Assembly (NCBI GenBank): GCA_947371645.1
Contig: CANBQJ010000004.1
Coordinates: forward strand, 1-45,693
DNA from: Burkholderiales bacterium
GTDB taxonomy: Bacteria > Pseudomonadota > Gammaproteobacteria > Burkholderiales > Burkholderiaceae
Reading direction: 5' to 3'
Length of the DNA: 45,693 bases
The notes below the pieces were generated by a model that was not told the origin of the DNA, searched no databases, and was given only the letters and a program-made list of their open reading frames with translations. Positions 41,391 to 45,693 of the stretch are shown one piece after another; within the stretch, counting starts at the first letter, position 1; every line of letters starts with the position of its first letter. The translations under genes were made by a program, and so were the position numbers.

Positions 41391-41918
41391 CACCGGACGG
41401 TGCCCGGCAAATGCCCATGCGGCGCCTCGCCCTGCCGTGGGGCTCCCGAGGCAAAGGCCCCCTGGCCCAGACGAAGATCAAAGCAGTTTGACCGCCCCCT
41501 TGCTCACGCCATGGGCCGGCAACATAACTTCACGAATTATTTTTCCGGAAAGGCGAGATTAACCTCGCCGAAGCGGGCCTGTCACCTCATCTGTTTATCT
41601 GACGCGCTCGTTTTTCACATATACAACCAGAGCTTACTAAGCAGGCTGCATTCAGGACGCACAAGCCCTGCGCATGCACACCCCGGTTGGCCTCTGCCCA
41701 AAATGCCCACGACATTCCGTCGCGAAACATTCCTGGGCGTCTGGTTGCTCAGTGTTTACGAGCCCCTCCATTTGAAGGTTTTTCCAGATGTGCAGTGGAA
41801 ACCTCAATGACTGACGCAAGGCAGCGAAAGCAGACTGTGAACACGCGATCGCTGACAACAGCTGACGCAGACCCGGTCAGATCGATCGGGCCCACTCTTC
41901 CACCTAGAGGAACGACAG
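41391..41918. other. Intergenic region upstream of lipase 2
   Basis: About 530 bases without a supported gene, AT-richer in 41520-41640. A 6-bp hairpin GGCGAG/CTCGCC around ATTAAC (41552-41569) and a TATACA (41620-41625) that could be a -10 element are the only signals; no good -35 fits. The final 20 bases carry the lipase ribosome site AGAGGA (41906-41911). The bases CAGATCGAT occur shortly before the ribosome site here and also before lipase 1. Confidence 0.5.
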
Positions 41919-43712
41919 ATGAAAATCGCAAAAGCCCGCCTGACCGTGTTTGCTGCCTCAGTTGCCGCCCTGACGATGAGCTTGGCTGCTCAAGCCGCCA
42001 CCGTCGGCCCCGCTGACGCCAGCTTCTACAACTACCCCAACCCCTTCCCCGCTGGCAACCACGGCACGCTGGTGAGCTACCGCACCGCCACGGTGAAGTT
42101 GGGTGCCAACGCCACGGCCGCCAAGGCCTGGAACGTGGTCTACAAGTCCACCGACTCCGTTGACGCCGAAAACGCCGTCTCCGGCACCGTGATCGTCCCG
42201 ACCGCTGCCTGGTCTGGCACCGGCGCCCGTCCCGTGATCCTGTACGCAGTGGGCACCCACGGTCTGGCCCAGAAGTGCGCCCCGTCGCTGCAACTGGCTG
42301 GTGGCACCGACTACGAAGCCGCCAACATCAACGCCGCCCTGAAGGCTGGCTACGCTGTCCTGGTCACCGACTACCAAGGCTACCTGACCGGTGACGCCGC
42401 CACTTACTTGGCTGGCAAGTCGCAAGGCCAGGCCGTGCTGGACATCTTCAAGGCTGCCCAAGGCATCCCTGGCGCTGGCGTTGATGCCAAGGCCAAGGTT
42501 GGCGTGTGGGGCTTCTCGCAAGGTGGCCAAAGCGCCGCCTGGGCCGCTGAATCGCTGGCTTCCTACGCTCCTGAAATCAATGTGGCCGGTGTGGCCGCCG
42601 GTGGCATCCCCGCCGACTTCATCGCCTCCGCCTACAACCTGGACGGCAGCGTTGGCGCCGCCTTCCTGGCTTCCGGTGTGGCTGGCCTGAACGCCCAGTA
42701 CCCTGACACCCTGAACATCGACCTGATCGCCAGCACCGACGGCTTTGCCGCTCTGGACAAGCTGAAGACCCAGTGCGTGTTCGAAGCGCTGTTCGACCTG
42801 GAAAACCGCAGCCTGACCTCGTTCACGAACAACAACATCGGTCTGGACCAGATCCTGAAGATTCAGGACATCAAGAACACGCTGATCGCGCAGAACCTGG
42901 GCACCAAGCCCATCACGACGCCGATGTACCAGTTCCACGGTCAGGCTGACGAGTTCATCCCCCTGGCTCAAGACGTTGCCCTGAAGAACGCTTACTGCAC
43001 GAAGTACCCCAATGTGTACTTCGATCTGTACCCTTCCGAGCACATCGTGACCCAGTTCCAGGCTGCTGGCCCGGCCCTGGCCTGGATGGCTGACCGCTTC
43101 GCTGGCAAGGCTGCACCGAGCACCTGCTCGAACACCGCCGCCGCACCTGCTTCGACGTCCAACCCCACGAAGAACGCCGACCTGGTCGTGTCGCTGACCA
43201 AGTGGCCTCTGGCTGCCTCCATCGGCCTGAAGACCCTGGCTCAGACGATCACGCTGCCGGCTGCCACCAGCCTGACGGCCGATTCGAACATCACGAAGCA
43301 AACCCTGAACGGTTCGCTGACGATCCCCAGCTTCAAGTCGACGATCAGCCTGATCGGCCTGAAGATCAGCGTCGGCCTGACCGTGACCCCCGTGGGCAAC
43401 GTGACCGGCTCTTCTTCGCTGGACACCGCTGGCGTGCTGCACATCAAGGCCAACGCTCAGACCGACATCACCATCACTTCGCTGCTGGGCATCCCCTTCG
43501 GTCAGTGCAAGACGGTCACCCCGGTCAACTTCCCCATCGTGTTTGACGGCCCCCTGTCGTCGCTGGGCAATGGCAACCTGACCTTCACCGGCACCACGAC
43601 CTTCCCGCAAATCAAGGGTTGCGTGATCTCGTCGATCCTGTCGGCTCTGATGTCCGGCTCCGGTCAGACCTACAGCTTCAACGTGGCACCTCCCGCCCCT
43701 GTGAAGTTCTGA
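41919..43712 (+). CDS. Secreted lipase/esterase with beta-rich C-terminal domain (lipase 2)
   Basis: A 597-residue paralog of lipase 1 (3300-5090), alignable over its whole length. Signal peptide to about residue 27 (ending LAAQAAT), catalytic S200 (GFSQGG), D344 (HGQADEF) and H375 (PSEHIVT) at identical positions, then the same ~170-residue beta-rich C-terminal domain. Four or more Cys are conserved between the copies. Compared with lipase 1 it uses many more GCT, GGT and GAA codons, which suggests it is the more strongly expressed copy. ATG 41919 with AGAGGA 7 bases upstream. It is followed at 116 bases by a membrane-anchored periplasmic protein that may help it fold. Substrate unknown. Confidence 0.9.
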   Translation: MKIAKARLTVFAASVAALTMSLAAQAATVGPADASFYNYPNPFPAGNHGTLVSYRTATVKLGANATAAKAWNVVYKSTDSVDAENAVSGTVIVPTAAWSGTGARPVILYAVGTHGLAQKCAPSLQLAGGTDYEAANINAALKAGYAVLVTDYQGYLTGDAATYLAGKSQGQAVLDIFKAAQGIPGAGVDAKAKVGVWGFSQGGQSAAWAAESLASYAPEINVAGVAAGGIPADFIASAYNLDGSVGAAFLASGVAGLNAQYPDTLNIDLIASTDGFAALDKLKTQCVFEALFDLENRSLTSFTNNNIGLDQILKIQDIKNTLIAQNLGTKPITTPMYQFHGQADEFIPLAQDVALKNAYCTKYPNVYFDLYPSEHIVTQFQAAGPALAWMADRFAGKAAPSTCSNTAAAPASTSNPTKNADLVVSLTKWPLAASIGLKTLAQTITLPAATSLTADSNITKQTLNGSLTIPSFKSTISLIGLKISVGLTVTPVGNVTGSSSLDTAGVLHIKANAQTDITITSLLGIPFGQCKTVTPVNFPIVFDGPLSSLGNGNLTFTGTTTFPQIKGCVISSILSALMSGSGQTYSFNVAPPAPVKF

Positions 43713-43748
43713 TCGACATGAGTTGATCGTCGGTGGCAACACCGACCC

Positions 43749-43770
43749 GGGCCGCCCTTCGGGGTGGCCC
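43749..43770 (+). repeat. UUCG-capped hairpin after lipase 2 (first)
   Basis: GGGCCGCCC pairs with GGGTGGCCC (one G-T pair) around the loop TTCG, a very stable tetraloop. It lies 36 bases after the lipase stop. No T run follows, so it is more likely an RNA-stabilising or attenuating hairpin than an intrinsic terminator. Confidence 0.75.
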
Positions 43771-43792
43771 GATCTGCCGGCAACGGCACCCC

Positions 43793-43808
43793 GGGCCCTT
43801 CGGGGCCC
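43793..43808 (+). repeat. UUCG-capped hairpin before the accessory gene (second)
   Basis: GGGCCC pairs with GGGCCC around TTCG. It ends 9 bases before the ribosome site (GAGAGG) of the next gene. With the first hairpin it probably sets the ratio of lipase to downstream protein in one transcript, or protects the lipase mRNA 3' end. That is inference. Confidence 0.75.
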
Positions 43809-43828
43809 CAGATTTCGAGAGGTTCATC

Positions 43829-44524
43829 ATGGTGCATGTGCAACACAACCCAGCCAAGAAGTGGCTGCCCATCCTGGGCGCCCTGACTGTCGCGGCTTTG
43901 GCCGCCAGCTGGTGGGCACGTGACCACGCGATGAGCAGCGACAGCGCCGTCACGGCCGCCCAAGCGCCCGCAGCAGCCATCGCCACCGGCGCTGCACCGG
44001 CCAACCTGCCCGCCGTGCAGGCCACCCCTGAGCAACAGCAACAGGCGCAGCAGGTGCTGGTCGAGCAAACAGCCGCCGCCCAGGAGCTGGACAAGATGGC
44101 CGAATGGAAGCCCTTGAAGGGCCCCATCACCGAGCGCCCCCGTTTTGCTTCCATCATGGAATGGGAAATGCTCAAAGGCGTGGCCGAACGCCAGCCCAAT
44201 GCGCAAGCCGAACTCACGCGCCTGACCAACTTCCTGCGCTACAACAAGCTGCTGGAGCGGTGGCAAGACCTGCCCGCCAACGCCGATGCGCAACAGCGCC
44301 AGGCCCTGGCTGCACAGCTGTCGAGCGAACTGCCTCAGCGCGTTCGCAACGGCGAAGTCGACCACGCCGACGCCCTGCGCCAGTTGCCTGCGATGCTGCG
44401 TGATGCCTATGCCAATGGCGCCCAACGCGACCAGGCCGCCAGCCGCATCGGCACGGAGCTGAACCAAGCCCAGGCCGCGTTCAACCAGGCGAACCAGGCC
44501 AACGCCCCGGCGCCTCAGCAGTAA
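43829..44524 (+). CDS. Membrane-anchored periplasmic protein behind lipase 2
   Basis: A 231-residue protein of the same unrecognised family as 37614-38384. It starts MVHVQHNPAKKW, has one membrane segment (LPILGALTVAALAASWW), a Gln/Ala/Pro-rich linker, and a helical domain (ERPRFASIMEWEMLKG, LTRLTNFLRYNKLLERW, LRQLPAMLRDAYANG, ELNQAQAAFNQ). The topology and the location directly behind a secreted lipase resemble lipase-specific foldases, which are anchored by one N-terminal helix and have a variable Ala/Pro-rich linker. The known foldase motif RxxFDYxLSA is absent, so this would be an analogous, not homologous, helper. ATG 43829 has GAGAGG 6 bases upstream. A terminator follows at 44555. Confidence 0.75.
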   Translation: MVHVQHNPAKKWLPILGALTVAALAASWWARDHAMSSDSAVTAAQAPAAAIATGAAPANLPAVQATPEQQQQAQQVLVEQTAAAQELDKMAEWKPLKGPITERPRFASIMEWEMLKGVAERQPNAQAELTRLTNFLRYNKLLERWQDLPANADAQQRQALAAQLSSELPQRVRNGEVDHADALRQLPAMLRDAYANGAQRDQAASRIGTELNQAQAAFNQANQANAPAPQQ

Positions 44525-44554
44525 GCTCAGCGCCCCAGCGCTTCCCCCGGATCG

Positions 44555-44589
44555 GCACCCCTGGCGCACCGCCACGGGTGCTTTTTTTT
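44555..44589 (+). terminator. Intrinsic terminator after the lipase 2 accessory gene
   Basis: GCACCC pairs with GGGTGC (44576-44581); the inner TGGCG/CGCCA around CAC extends the stem, and eight T residues follow (44582-44589). It is a strong terminator closing the lipase 2 and accessory-protein unit. Confidence 0.92.
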
Positions 44590-44785
44590 CGTCCAATCAA
44601 TGGCCAGGGTCAGCGCCAGACCTCATGGGCGCTGGTGGGGCTGGGGAGCGCCCATGGCGTACGTCACGTTCTGCAGCGTTTTGCCATAACGTCCGATATC
44701 CTCGGCGGGAAGTCGTGATTTTTCCCTTTTGAGCCAGACAGGGGTTGGCTAACCTGCCGGTCTGTTGCTTCATCAGGAGAAACTC

Positions 44786-45693
44786 ATGACCGTGTCAGGC
44801 AAAAGGCAGGGACTTGCGGTGGCGATGCTGGGCTTGGCACTGACGGCCAGCCAGAACAGCGCCCAGGCTGACGTCCAATATCAGTTCAGCGGCTTTGGTA
44901 CGGTCGGTGCGGTCCGCACCAACAACGATGCCCAATACACCCGCTCACCCATCCAGTACAACGGCGCCTCCCAGGATTGGGATTTCGGCGTGGATTCGCG
45001 CCTGGGGCTGCAAGGCGTGGCCCGTGCGGGTGATTTCTCGGTGACCGGCCAGTTGCTGACACAGCGGGTGGCCAATTCGGATGTGCGACCCAAAGTGGAA
45101 TGGCTGTTTGCCAACTACGCCGTCCAGGATGGCGTGGACCTGCGTGCAGGCCGCATGGTGCTGCCGCTGTTCCTGTTGTCGGACACACGCAATGTCGGCT
45201 TCTCTTCGGTGTGGCTGAGGGCGCCTCAAGAGGTGTATTCGCTCTACCCCATCACCGGGCTGGATGGCGTCCAGGGCCTGTTTCGCTACAACATCGGCTC
45301 GTCGGTGCTGACGGTTCAGCCTTCGTACGGCCAGACCAAAGGCGAGTATTCACTGTCGACGCTGGAGTCGACCATCGGGCTGGACATCAAGCACCTGGCG
45401 TCCTTGCAGGTCAACTGGGAGATGGGCAACTGGCTGCTGCACGTAGGCCAGTCGAAGTCCAAGCTCCAAAGCCACCTGGGCTTTGTGCCTGGGCAAATTC
45501 CGACCGGGCCCAGCTCCACCATGCCCCTGGATGCGGTTTTCGACCACGACCCTGCCAGCACCAATGAACGCATGGAGAACTACGGGCTGGCCTACGACGA
45601 TGGCAAGGCGCTGTTTCAGGCCGAATTCGTCCGGCGCAGCCAGGACCCGGGCAGCTACGAAAACAAGGGCTATTACGTGATGGGCGGCTGGAA
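44786..45693 (+). CDS. Outer-membrane porin-like beta-barrel (C-terminus beyond window)
   Basis: The first 302 codons are present; the frame is still open at the right edge. A signal peptide starts it (MTVSGKRQGLAVAMLGLALT, then a cut near SAQADVQ). What follows is strongly beta-stranded with alternating polar/hydrophobic residues and aromatic girdles: YQFSGFGTVGAV, WDFGVDSRLGLQGVARAGDF, LRAGRMVLPLFLLSD, WEMGNWLLHVGQSK. This is the pattern of a porin or porin-like barrel protein. ATG 44786 with AGGAGA 5 bases upstream. It stands in its own unit after a strong terminator. Its substrate is unknown; a link with lipid or ester uptake next to lipase 2 is only positional. Confidence 0.85.
   Translation, partial: MTVSGKRQGLAVAMLGLALTASQNSAQADVQYQFSGFGTVGAVRTNNDAQYTRSPIQYNGASQDWDFGVDSRLGLQGVARAGDFSVTGQLLTQRVANSDVRPKVEWLFANYAVQDGVDLRAGRMVLPLFLLSDTRNVGFSSVWLRAPQEVYSLYPITGLDGVQGLFRYNIGSSVLTVQPSYGQTKGEYSLSTLESTIGLDIKHLASLQVNWEMGNWLLHVGQSKSKLQSHLGFVPGQIPTGPSSTMPLDAVFDHDPASTNERMENYGLAYDDGKALFQAEFVRRSQDPGSYENKGYYVMGGW

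Noticed and set aside
41552..41569. Hairpin GGCGAG/CTCGCC as terminator of the TetR gene
   Set aside because: It lies 160 bases past the stop and no T run follows on the plus strand.
41958..43742. Open frame of 594 codons antisense to lipase 2
   Set aside because: Shadow of lipase 2, mirroring the same artefact over lipase 1.

Overview
The window is high-GC, dense, double-stranded bacterial DNA from a betaproteobacterium, most likely of the order Burkholderiales. The evidence for this is a PhaM-type PHB granule protein, an AtzF/AtzH/biuret hydrolase nitrogen cluster, long acyl-CoA dehydrogenases paired with TetR regulators, and an orphan VgrG island. The genus is not decidable from the sequence alone; an Aquabacterium/Leptothrix/Comamonadaceae-like organism is my guess. 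No rRNA, tRNA, CRISPR array or insertion sequence was found.

Layout. (1) 1-5175: a lipid-use block with a partial acyl-CoA dehydrogenase and its TetR regulator (minus strand), an HNH nuclease, a 1-kb AT-richer gap, and a secreted lipase. (2) 5232-13553: an orphan T6SS island. It holds a full VgrG, a large frameshifted candidate effector, a secreted FGE-sulfatase-domain protein, and a chimeric remnant (broken vgrG fused to the tail of a CHAP-like effector) with a small exported immunity-like gene. (3) 13699-23777: housekeeping and metabolic genes, namely a beta-propeller/di-heme cytochrome, a TetR regulator, a Tat-exported PhoD phosphatase, PhaM and a FIST sensor in a coupled pair, a small unknown, and a GlcD-like FAD oxidase that looks leaderless. 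(4) 23811-37444: one co-directional 13-gene run on the minus strand. It encodes two interleaved ABC importers (a BMP/nucleoside type and an SsuABC/NMT1 type), formamidase, biuret hydrolase, a second isochorismatase-like hydrolase, allophanate hydrolase AtzF, AtzH and a GntR/FCD regulator. This reads as uptake and full mineralisation of ureido compounds (biuret and relatives) to ammonia and CO2. (5) 37614-45693: a second lipid-use block with an acyl-CoA dehydrogenase, a TetR regulator, a second secreted lipase paralogous to the first, a membrane-anchored periplasmic accessory-like protein, and a partial porin.

Three observations stand out. First, inside the ureido operon, between the SsuC-like permease and the ATPase genes, lie two inverted copies of a structured element (30232-30337 and 30438-30535). 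They share conserved single-stranded segments, while both the outer stem and the inner hairpin differ in sequence but stay perfectly paired, which is covariation visible within a single window. A further hairpin with a 17-bp stem lies between them. Second, a shared operator-like dyad (core ACGACCGTTCG) occurs in front of the left TetR/acyl-CoA dehydrogenase pair and in a closely matching tandem pair in front of the right acyl-CoA dehydrogenase, linking two lipid loci about 37 kb apart. Third, an unrecognised family of anchored periplasmic helical proteins has two members here, one placed directly behind the second lipase, where a lipase-specific chaperone would be expected.
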